From assembly GCA_025057395.1 (NCBI GenBank), contig JANWXU010000007.1, positions 1 to 62,255 on the forward strand: 62,255 nt of DNA, in the 5' to 3' direction. Under the pieces are notes generated by a model. It was given only the letters and a program-made list of their open reading frames with translations, searched no databases and was not told the DNA's origin. The stretch comes from Bacteroidia bacterium. GTDB lineage: Bacteria > Bacteroidota > Bacteroidia > J057 > JANWXU01. A program made the position numbers and the translations under genes. This document shows positions 52,050 through 59,691 of this stretch, piece after piece. Every line of letters starts with the position of its first letter. Within the stretch, counting starts at the first letter, position 1.

Positions 52050-52736
52050 TTAAATCTCTATAGAACTTCCAATATCCATTAGTATTAATTCTTTTCCTGC
52101 ATTCTTAAATGTAGCAAGAGCAGCCTCATGGTCAATTTTGATAGGGTCAAAAGTATCATAGTGCAGGCCAACTACCTTATTAGCGCCTACAAAATCAGCA
52201 GCTAAAACAGCATCATGGTAATCCATAGTAAAATTACCTCCAATGGGAAGGAAAACCACATCAAATTGATATTTATATACCTCCTTAAGTAATTTCATAT
52301 CATACGTAAGAGCTGTGTCTCCCGAATAATAAAAAGTCTTGCCCTCTGTTTGAACCACAAACCCTACTGGATTTCCTGCATAGCTACCATCGGGAAAACT
52401 ACTCGAATGAACAGCGTTTACAACATGTACCCACCCAAAATTAAAGTGCCACCTGCCACCTGTATTCATAGGGTGAGCATTAGCATGGCCTTGGGAAGTT
52501 ACCCACACATATATTTCCCAAACCCCTATCACAATTGCATTCGTCCGCTGCGCAATCTGCATTAAGTCTGCTAAATGGTCCTGATGCCCATGAGAAACCA
52601 AAATAAATTCTGCTGGAATAGTGTTAATATCAATTTTATTAGCTAACTCATTAGGCGTAATAAAAGGGTCAAAAAGTAAATCGTGCTTGCCCGTGTGTAC
52701 CCCAAAACAGGAATGTCCGTAGTAAGTTATTTTCAT
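52050..52736 (-). CDS. UPF0173-type metal-dependent hydrolase
   Basis: This 228-residue metallo-beta-lactamase-fold protein starts with the family hallmark KITYYGHSCFGVH followed by LLFDPFITPN. The metal-binding HxHxDH motif appears as SHGHQDHLAD. Further ligands are NAVHSSSFPDG, YSGDTALTYDMKLL and GLHYDTFDPI. It has the full length of UPF0173 family members (YtkL-like). No signal peptide is seen, so it is cytosolic. Substrates of this family remain undefined, although related folds hydrolyse phosphoesters and lactones. It is monocistronic, with its own hairpin terminator downstream. Confidence 0.9.
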   Translation of the reverse strand: MKITYYGHSCFGVHTGKHDLLFDPFITPNELANKIDINTIPAEFILVSHGHQDHLADLMQIAQRTNAIVIGVWEIYVWVTSQGHANAHPMNTGGRWHFNFGWVHVVNAVHSSSFPDGSYAGNPVGFVVQTEGKTFYYSGDTALTYDMKLLKEVYKYQFDVVFLPIGGNFTMDYHDAVLAADFVGANKVVGLHYDTFDPIKIDHEAALATFKNAGKELILMDIGSSIEI

Positions 52737-52872
52737 AGTCCTTTATAATTTAACCAGTAGTGTTGTAAAAATGCAGAATTACGCCCTCAAATGCAAAAAA
52801 AACTCTATTTTTAAGTCCAAGTTTCAGTGCAAGTAAAAATAGACAAGCAGATAGGCAAGCAGGATTTAAAAA

Positions 52873-52918
52873 TAAAAAAGTTGGGGGACTCAAGCGCTTA
52901 GCGCGAATCAACCCCAAC
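52873..52918 (-). terminator. Large hairpin terminator after the type B sorting-domain protein gene
   Basis: GTTGGGG (52880-52886) pairs with CCCCAAC (52912-52918). The 25 bases between contain a GCGC TAA GCGC inner stem. On the minus strand the hairpin is followed by TTTTTTATTTTT. It lies 112 bp after the stop of the 1148-residue protein, a rather long 3' UTR. Confidence 0.75.
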
Positions 52919-53029
52919 CCTTGCTCTTTCTGCCACAAAAGTAAATAATCTATTTAGCGTCGAAAATCGGTACTAACTCAGCAGTTAAAATTAGAGTCTT
53001 AAGTCTTAATTCGGTGTCCTGAATAGAAT

Positions 53030-56000
53030 TCAGCGTAAAATTGTTACTTGCCCTGTTCTTTCAATACTTTTATCTTCGTTAGTAATAGCAGATATTTTAT
53101 AAAAGTAAGTTCCTGGAGGACAGGGCTTACTTACGCAAAATCCCTCCCAAAAATCATTCAGATGGTAGGTTTCCCATACTCTACTCCCCCATCTATCAAA
53201 AACAACTATCCTAATCTCCTTTATTCCTTCAGCTACAATTACCCATTTATCATTAACGCCGTCTCCATTAGGAGTAAATACATTAGGAACAATTAAATTC
53301 AAGGGATAAACTACTAAGACTTGCGAAGTAGTATCGGGGCAGGGAGTATTAGTCCCAGCAATTAGAGTGATGGTATAGGTGCCGGCTTTTGTAAAAGTAT
53401 AAATAGGGTTAGGCTCTGTGCTTTTTTCCCCCTGCATAAACTGCCACACCAAGCCTTGAGTAGTATTACTCTGGTTGAAAAAAGTCACTTCCAAGGGGGC
53501 TGTTCCTGAGTGCGGCGAAAAAGAAAATCTGGAATAAGGAATAAAATCCTGAACTGTTATCTTGAAACTATCCTTTGCCTGACAAAAATCATTAGTCACT
53601 ACTAGGGTGTAGGTTTGTGTAACTTGTGGAGAAAAAATAGGAGAAGAACTCGTTTCACTATTAATTCCCACATTAGGCTTCCAAAGATAAGATATCCGTT
53701 CACTACTTAAGTTTTCTATCTTAGGAGTAATTTTTATTTCTTTTCCCTTGCAAATAGTTGTATCTGCTAAGGGCAACAAACGTATTGGCGGCTGCACATA
53801 AACAGTAAAATTGCCCTGCTTCTGACAAATGCCATCAGTTACAGTAACGGTATAGATTGTAGTACTTAAAGGCCGGGCTAGACTCTGAGCACTCTGCGGA
53901 GTTTGCAAAAATTCAGCAGGACTCCATTGGTAAGTATATTTTGTTGAGTCACCCCCACTTACCTGAACTACAACTTTTGCCCACTCTCCTTTACAAATAT
54001 GAGTATCTCGAGCAAATATCAAATTCAGCTTATTAGGAACTACAATTATGTTCGCTGTGGCTTGCGCCTGACAAATTCCATCACTTGCTACTAATGTATA
54101 AATGGTAGTTTGTTTTGGTATTGCCGTTGGATTTAAAGTTTGTATTCGAGCAAGAGAAGAATCAGGAAACCACTGAAAGGTGTAATTTCCTAAACCACCT
54201 TTTATCGTGCCTCTTAGCATTACACTTTGCCCTTGGCAAATAGTAGTATCGGGAGAAACAGCTACCTCAAAATCATCAATTATGCGAATATAAATAGTAT
54301 CCTGTTTATGGCAAACACCGTCACTAGCTCTAAAGATGTAAGCTAAGCTTTTAGGCGGTTGCAAAGTGGGATTGCGCTCCGTAGGATCTATTAACCCCAT
54401 CTGTGGAAGCCAATAATAAGTATAAATGCCGCTTCCTCCTTTAATCTCGGGAAATAAAGTAAGCCTTTGCCCTATGCAAAGAGTAGTATCTTTACCAATA
54501 AATACGTCAAAATCCGTAGTAACATTTACCTCTACTGTTTGTTCTTTAGAACAAATACCGTCGGTAGCATGTAAAGTATAGGTAGTATTTTGACTAGGAT
54601 AAGCTTTAGTAACTGGATTTCGAATTGAAGCTAAGCCCATGCTCGGTTGCCAAACCCAACGCAGCGGAAAACCCACACTCGTATCTTCTGCCAAAGCACT
54701 CAGTACAATTGTATCACCTAAACAAATTGCTTGTTTCTCTGGTAAAATTAGCTTAAAAGGAGAATGAATAAATATTTGTACTGTAGCAATTTTTTCACAA
54801 ACGCCATCCGTTACACTAAGGGTGTAAACCCGGTTCTCTCTAAGCATTGCAACGGGAGTAAGGCTATTAGGATTATCTAAACCTTCAGTAGGCTTCCACT
54901 CGAAAGTATAATTACCTGCTCCTCCTTTTACCTTCGCCCAAAGGGGCACATTTTGCCCTAGGCATACAATAGTATCTTTACTAATTTCAATATTCAAGTC
55001 ACTTTCAATCACCTCAATAGTAACACTGCTTTGATGGCGGCAGCCTTTTTGGTCTACTACGTCCAAAGTATATGTAATGGAATGTAAAGGTGTTGCAAAG
55101 GGTTGAAGCTGCGAAGAATCGCTTAGGTATAGAGCAGGTCGCCAACGGTAGATATATGGCGGTGTCCCATTATTTACCTCGCCCTGCAGCTGATAAGAGC
55201 TTCCTTTACATAAACGAATATCGTCTCCGGCTTTTACCACGGGGTTAGGGGAAATAGTTATTGAAGTTTCATAATTTGCTTGAGCGCTGGCGGTTCTCAC
55301 TTGTAGCCGCACTTTATAAGTGCCTGGCAAGGGATAACACACAGGCCCAGGATTTCGAACATTAGCAAAACTAGGAGTTCCGCCCTCAAAGTACCAGCTC
55401 CACTCAGTAGGAGTACCTATAGTACTATCCGAAAAAATAACACAACTTTGGGCACAAGCGCGGGTCGGACCCTTGATAAATACTTTCAAGGGTTCCTGCA
55501 CTACCGAACCACTAAAGCCAAAAGAACAATTGGCACCCGACTCACCATCTACCGCCAGAATATATTTACCATTAGGCAAATTAGCAGGCGTAGCGGTTAC
55601 CGTCACACTGCCTACCCCGGCTGCACAACCATGGTAAGTAAGCGGATTATTTCCACCAATGCCGTTGCAATTAACCCCATTCCATTTATAGATTGCCAAC
55701 TGAATATTTCCTCCGCCTCCTGTACAACGAACATTATCAATAGTGATTCTTACAGGACGAGGAGTAGCACTAGTTACTTCAAAATAATAAAAAACAGAAT
55801 TATCCGTGCTTGACCAACCACACTCGTCAGGTGGCGGAATATCTCCTCCTCTTGCTAACATATTACAGCCATTAGGGGTGAGGGGCAAAGGCGTAAGGCA
55901 ATTGTCATTGATAGGCGGATCTATGGCTGTACTAATTGCTAATTTCATTTGAATCCGATTGTTGTTTCGTTCCCATATTCGTATCCAGATAGTTTCACCT

Positions 56001-56476
56001 GGAACCAAATTGCGATAAGTAGCATTAACAGGGTCAGTGGCAATAGTAAATGGAAAGGTTATAAGTGTAGCTTCGTGGCACCCCAAAAGTTGCAAATTGC
56101 TGCAATTAGTACCTCGATAAATTGCCATATTTACCGCCCACGCTTGCTGAGATATATCTAAAGGATTGGTAAGTACCCTACTCAAGGAAAAACTCAGCCC
56201 CTGCACATTATTAGGAACTTGAAATTTAACCCAGCGGTCATTTGTATTTGATCGGAAATTACCACAAGTAGGAGCAGGATTTTGCACATCTGGGCGAGAT
56301 CCAACCATATTGATATCATGAATATCTCCGATGCAAGTATTATCAAGGTTGAGGGTAAGAAAAGTAGCAGTAGCACAATCTTCTCCCCCCTGTGCCCTGA
56401 GTTCAAAATAAGTACCTACAAACAAAATCAAAAAAGCAAGTATAGTAAAATTTATAATTGGCGTAATTAAAATCAT
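53030..56476 (-). CDS. Multi-PKD/Ig repeat surface protein with T9SS type B (gliding-associated) sorting domain
   Basis: The protein has 1148 residues. A signal peptide (residues 1-30, LILFVGTYFELRAQ) is followed by two Cys-containing jelly-roll-like modules (about 30-325; DCATATFLTLNLDNTCIGD and DNCLTPLPLTPNGCN). A PKD domain (330-415) comes next, then seven repeats of about 80 residues with CxGxxxxL, YxWxPxxGL, YTLxxxDGxC. A second PKD domain (PYSRFSFSPHSGTAPLEVTFFNQS) lies near 970. The last 85 residues (VPNVFTPNGDGVNDKW ... FDRWGSRVWE ... CPPGTYFYKI) are a textbook CHU_C/gliding-motility-associated C-terminal domain, the type B signal of T9SS. Type B cargo is often attached by a dedicated partner similar to SprF; none is encoded nearby. 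It is probably a surface adhesin. Confidence 0.93.
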   Translation of the reverse strand: MILITPIINFTILAFLILFVGTYFELRAQGGEDCATATFLTLNLDNTCIGDIHDINMVGSRPDVQNPAPTCGNFRSNTNDRWVKFQVPNNVQGLSFSLSRVLTNPLDISQQAWAVNMAIYRGTNCSNLQLLGCHEATLITFPFTIATDPVNATYRNLVPGETIWIRIWERNNNRIQMKLAISTAIDPPINDNCLTPLPLTPNGCNMLARGGDIPPPDECGWSSTDNSVFYYFEVTSATPRPVRITIDNVRCTGGGGNIQLAIYKWNGVNCNGIGGNNPLTYHGCAAGVGSVTVTATPANLPNGKYILAVDGESGANCSFGFSGSVVQEPLKVFIKGPTRACAQSCVIFSDSTIGTPTEWSWYFEGGTPSFANVRNPGPVCYPLPGTYKVRLQVRTASAQANYETSITISPNPVVKAGDDIRLCKGSSYQLQGEVNNGTPPYIYRWRPALYLSDSSQLQPFATPLHSITYTLDVVDQKGCRHQSSVTIEVIESDLNIEISKDTIVCLGQNVPLWAKVKGGAGNYTFEWKPTEGLDNPNSLTPVAMLRENRVYTLSVTDGVCEKIATVQIFIHSPFKLILPEKQAICLGDTIVLSALAEDTSVGFPLRWVWQPSMGLASIRNPVTKAYPSQNTTYTLHATDGICSKEQTVEVNVTTDFDVFIGKDTTLCIGQRLTLFPEIKGGSGIYTYYWLPQMGLIDPTERNPTLQPPKSLAYIFRASDGVCHKQDTIYIRIIDDFEVAVSPDTTICQGQSVMLRGTIKGGLGNYTFQWFPDSSLARIQTLNPTAIPKQTTIYTLVASDGICQAQATANIIVVPNKLNLIFARDTHICKGEWAKVVVQVSGGDSTKYTYQWSPAEFLQTPQSAQSLARPLSTTIYTVTVTDGICQKQGNFTVYVQPPIRLLPLADTTICKGKEIKITPKIENLSSERISYLWKPNVGINSETSSSPIFSPQVTQTYTLVVTNDFCQAKDSFKITVQDFIPYSRFSFSPHSGTAPLEVTFFNQSNTTQGLVWQFMQGEKSTEPNPIYTFTKAGTYTITLIAGTNTPCPDTTSQVLVVYPLNLIVPNVFTPNGDGVNDKWVIVAEGIKEIRIVVFDRWGSRVWETYHLNDFWEGFCVSKPCPPGTYFYKISAITNEDKSIERTGQVTILR

Positions 56477-56684
56477 AGCTAATTAAAATTTTTTCTATCT
56501 GTATTAATTTATAATTTACTAGAATTTATTAATCAAAATAAAAAATAATGATTCTTTGCATAATTTTTTTAATAGTTGCCATACTAAAATTAAGCAAATA
56601 ATCTATGAACTAGAAATAAAAGGAAACAATAAAGGGCTTTAGAGAGTTTTAATTATTTTCGTAGCAAAAAACTAGCAAAATAAG

Positions 56685-57665
56685 GTGGCTGAAAATATAG
56701 AACAGGTTATTTTTCAAAAAAAGGAGAAAATAGAGCAGCTCAAAAGAGAAATTCATAAGGTGATTATAGGACAACATGAAATGATAGACCGCCTTTTAAT
56801 TGGACTATTCACGAATGGACATATATTACTAGAGGGTGTACCAGGGCTAGCTAAAACCTTAACTATCAGCACTCTAGCGGCTGCTTTAGATTTAAAATTT
56901 CAGCGAATTCAATTTACCCCTGACCTGCTGCCTTCAGACCTTATTGGTACTCTCATTTATAACCAACGTGATCAAGTTTTTGAGGTCAGAAAAGGACCTA
57001 TTTTTACTAACATTGTTTTAGCAGACGAAATTAACCGCTCGCCTGCTAAGGTGCAAAGTGCATTATTGGAAGCTATGCAAGAAAAGCAGGTAACAATTGC
57101 TAATACCACCTACAAGCTGCCCTCGCCTTTCTTGGTACTTGCCACACAAAATCCACTCGAGCAAGAAGGTACTTACCCTTTGCCCGAGGCTCAAACCGAT
57201 CGATTTATGATGAAAATATTTGTAAATTATCCCTCTAAAGAAGAAGAGCTAGCCATTATGAGATTAATGGCACATCCAGAAGTAGAGATAAAAGTACAAC
57301 CTGTTTTCAGTGTTGAACAAATCAAGGAAATACGTAAACTGATTGATAAAGTTAACTGCAACAGTCGGCTAGAAAATTATATTATTGAAATAGTTACAGC
57401 TACCCGTTTTCCAGCAAAATCGGGCTTACCTAAGTTAGCTTCCTATATTGAGTATGGAGCTTCTCCCCGAGCAAGTATTGCACTCAATTTGGCTTCCAAA
57501 GCATATGCCCTCATGCAAGGGCGTTCCTATGTTTTACCCCAAGATATCAAAGACGTAGCCTACGACGTATTAAACCACCGCATTTTACTTACTTATGAAG
57601 CAGAAGCCGAAGGGATCCATACTCGTTGGTGCATAGAACAAATCTTAAATACTCTTCCTATTTGA
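56685..57665 (+). CDS. moxR: MoxR-family AAA+ ATPase
   Basis: This 326-residue cytosolic AAA+ ATPase starts at a GTG (56685). Motifs are the N-terminal helix and KVIIGQHEMIDRLLIGLF, Walker A EGVPGLAKT near residue 52, FTPDLLPSDLIGT, Walker B NIVLADEINRSPAKVQSALLEAMQE, sensor 1 LVLATQNPLEQEGTYPLPEAQTDRF, and the sensor 2 region GASPRASIAL. MoxR proteins act as chaperones that insert metals or assemble protein complexes, commonly alongside DUF58 and von Willebrand factor (Bat) proteins. None of these is adjacent here; the next gene converges and overlaps its tail by 8 bp. The partner is therefore unknown from this window. Confidence 0.92.
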   Translation: MAENIEQVIFQKKEKIEQLKREIHKVIIGQHEMIDRLLIGLFTNGHILLEGVPGLAKTLTISTLAAALDLKFQRIQFTPDLLPSDLIGTLIYNQRDQVFEVRKGPIFTNIVLADEINRSPAKVQSALLEAMQEKQVTIANTTYKLPSPFLVLATQNPLEQEGTYPLPEAQTDRFMMKIFVNYPSKEEELAIMRLMAHPEVEIKVQPVFSVEQIKEIRKLIDKVNCNSRLENYIIEIVTATRFPAKSGLPKLASYIEYGASPRASIALNLASKAYALMQGRSYVLPQDIKDVAYDVLNHRILLTYEAEAEGIHTRWCIEQILNTLPI

Positions 57666-58503
57666 GGGGCTCTATCCAGCCAGCCGTTTCTAAGCTTAAT
57701 TTTTCTAACTGAAAATGGACATCCAAAAAAGAAGAAGCTATATGTAAAAAATTTGTATTAAGATCAGAAACATAAAATCTATCAGGTAAAGAAGCAGAAT
57801 CTGAGTTTAGCAGGTGCTGCTCTTCTAGTAAATTTGCTAGGTAATAAGCTGCAGGGTATGAAGAATTCACAACCTTTACCTGAAATTCAAAATTTTGTGC
57901 AAAATAACTCTCTATTTCTTTTTGAATAACAGGATAGTGGGTACATCCTAAAATTAGTGTATCAATATGTCGAAAGCCTGTATCCGAAAGGTAAGCCTCT
58001 ATCACGTGGCTACAAAAAGGTTGATTTTGCCACCCTTCCTCTATTAAAGGTACTAATAAAGGAGTAGCCTTTTCTACCACTAGAGCATTAGGTGCTTTTT
58101 CTAATATTTTTTTTAGGTAAATATGAGATTGAATAGTAGTTTTAGTACCAATTACGCCGATGTTACGCCTAGCACTGTACCTTAACGCCTCCTGTACAGC
58201 AGGTGTTATTACTTCCACAACCGGAATATTTTGACATACTGAATAAAACTCTTCATCAAGCACTGCAGAGGCTGTGTTACAAGCTACTACAATAGCCTTT
58301 ACGCCCTCAGATGCCAAAAAACGTGCAATTCTTCTAATGTAAGAACGCACCACCTCTGGTGATTTATCACCATAAGGTAAGTGAGCAGTATCTCCATAGT
58401 AGAGAACAGATTCCTTGGGCAAAAGCTCTTTAATAGCTTTCACAATGGTTAGTCCTCCTAAGCCCGAATCAAAAACACCAATAGCTCGATTTAACTGGTG
58501 CAT
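57658..58503 (-). CDS. murI: Glutamate racemase
   Basis: This 281-residue enzyme makes D-glutamate for peptidoglycan. IGVFDSGLGGLTI (Asp12) and YYGDTAHLPYG are the substrate loop. The two catalytic cysteines are Cys75 in VVACNTASAV and Cys187 in LILGCTHYPVI. Cofactor-independent racemases of this family need both, and they are intact. It is the last gene of the bamA-skp-skp-murI set: the upstream skp stop is 2 bp away, so it is translated as part of the operon. Its end overlaps the convergent moxR by 8 bp. Length is normal for the family. Confidence 0.95.
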   Translation of the reverse strand: MHQLNRAIGVFDSGLGGLTIVKAIKELLPKESVLYYGDTAHLPYGDKSPEVVRSYIRRIARFLASEGVKAIVVACNTASAVLDEEFYSVCQNIPVVEVITPAVQEALRYSARRNIGVIGTKTTIQSHIYLKKILEKAPNALVVEKATPLLVPLIEEGWQNQPFCSHVIEAYLSDTGFRHIDTLILGCTHYPVIQKEIESYFAQNFEFQVKVVNSSYPAAYYLANLLEEQHLLNSDSASLPDRFYVSDLNTNFLHIASSFLDVHFQLEKLSLETAGWIEPLK

Positions 58504-58505
58504 AT

Positions 58506-59093
58506 TTAATTTTTAGGTACTGCACTGGTACTATTGGGTGTTTCCTTGAGTTCAACACCTAGTTTCTTAGCTACTTTAGCGGTTAAATCATCCTCTTTAG
58601 GAGCTTTTATGAGCGTCGATAGCATAGCAGTAGTGCCCGAAGTACTCTTATTAAATACATAAGTGTATCCTTCCTCATTGGCTACAGCATCTACAGCAGA
58701 TTGTATTTTTTCAATAATAGGCTTCATTAATTCCTCCTGCTTTTTAAGAATATTTTTTTCTGCCTCCTCTTGAAAAGTTTCTACCTCCTGTTGGAGTTTA
58801 CGCAGCTCCTCTTCTTTGGCTTTCTTATCTTGTTCTAAAATTTTAGAACCTTCCATCAATTTCACGTATTCTTGATATTTTTCTTCAAAATAGTTTTTGC
58901 GAACAGCCAATTGCTGGGCTAATTTATCACGATGAATCATCAAAGTTTGTTGCATACTTTTGAATTCACTCATATTCGAAAGAATCAATTCTACGTCTAC
59001 ATAAGCAAGACGCTGTGCTTTAGGTTGTCCCTTAGCATTGAAAGTAAGGCCTAAAAAGAAAAGATAAATACTAGCTATCAAAAATACTTTCAT
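58506..59093 (-). CDS. skp: OmpH/Skp-family periplasmic chaperone (second copy)
   Basis: The ATG at 59093 gives 195 residues starting with signal peptide MKVFLIASIYLFFLGLTFNA. A longer reading from 59159 adds 22 non-signal residues and overlaps the preceding gene, so is rejected. The mature part begins QRLAYVDVELILSNMSEFKSMQ, the usual Skp start. It is followed by a long coiled coil (about 45-130; EEKYQEYVKLMEGSKILEQDKKAKEEELRK...) and a C-terminal ANEEGYTYVFNKS segment typical of OmpH. A short Ser/Thr/Pro tail follows. As a homotrimeric chaperone it shields outer-membrane proteins on their way to BamA. It lies between the first skp copy and murI. Confidence 0.88.
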   Translation of the reverse strand: MKVFLIASIYLFFLGLTFNAKGQPKAQRLAYVDVELILSNMSEFKSMQQTLMIHRDKLAQQLAVRKNYFEEKYQEYVKLMEGSKILEQDKKAKEEELRKLQQEVETFQEEAEKNILKKQEELMKPIIEKIQSAVDAVANEEGYTYVFNKSTSGTTAMLSTLIKAPKEDDLTAKVAKKLGVELKETPNSTSAVPKN

Positions 59094-59118
59094 AAAGTAA
59101 ACACTTTCAAAATAAAAA

Positions 59119-59670
59119 TTACCTAGAGGGCTTGCCAGGCTCTGTTGCGGGTGCAGCATTAGGGTCGATACCTAATTTTTTTAAAACATCACTGCTGTAA
59201 TCAAATTTAGGATCAGCAAATACGATAGAAGCACCCGCTGCCTTATCAAACATGAAATTAAGATTTTTTTCTTTAGAAACTTCTTCTACCGCTTTATATA
59301 ACTTTTCTTGTACCGGACGCATCTTTTCTTCGCGAATTTTGAAAATATCACCATTGTACCCAAAGCGTTTTTTTTGATATTCTTTAGCTTTGGCCTCGTC
59401 TTCCATAATTTCATTTTGCAGCTTTTCTATATCTTCCTTGCTAAGCAACACCTCTTTAGCCTTATAATCAGAATATTTTTTTTCTATTTTCTTATACATT
59501 TCCTCAAGCTCTCTTTGCCACTGTTGCGAAAGTTGCTCTACCTCTTTTTGAATACTCTGGTATTCCGTCATTTTCTCTAAAATAAACTGCGTATCAATAA
59601 TGCCAAAGCGTTGGGCCTTCAAAGTATACACTAGCCCTAGGAGTAACCAAAAAAAAATAATTTTTTTCAT
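59119..59670 (-). CDS. skp: OmpH/Skp-family periplasmic chaperone (first copy)
   Basis: The protein has 183 residues with signal peptide MKKIIFFWLLLGLVYTLKAQ. The mature start RFGIIDTQFILEKMTEYQSIQKEVEQLSQQW is the Skp head motif; coiled-coil arms follow (ELEEMYKKIEKKYSDYKAKEVLLSKEDIEK...). The C-terminal EKNLNFMFDKAAGASIVFADPKFDYSSDVLKKLGI closes the body. Together with its neighbour it forms the tandem pair common in Bacteroidota, where two Skp paralogues lie between bamA and other envelope genes. It starts 21 bp after the bamA stop. Sequence differences between the two copies are extensive, so they are old paralogues that may prefer different clients. Confidence 0.9.
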   Translation of the reverse strand: MKKIIFFWLLLGLVYTLKAQRFGIIDTQFILEKMTEYQSIQKEVEQLSQQWQRELEEMYKKIEKKYSDYKAKEVLLSKEDIEKLQNEIMEDEAKAKEYQKKRFGYNGDIFKIREEKMRPVQEKLYKAVEEVSKEKNLNFMFDKAAGASIVFADPKFDYSSDVLKKLGIDPNAAPATEPGKPSR

Positions 59671-59691
59671 AGCAAAAAATAAAATAAAAGT

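Noticed and set aside
52750-52938. A 62-codon minus-strand frame before the UPF0173 gene
   Set aside because: It spans the large terminator hairpin of the upstream gene and shows no recognisable protein features.
57658-57665. 8-bp tail-to-tail overlap of moxR and murI (and 4 bp for thiE/lysC) as a regulatory feature
   Set aside because: Short convergent overlaps are common in compact bacterial genomes and need no special explanation.
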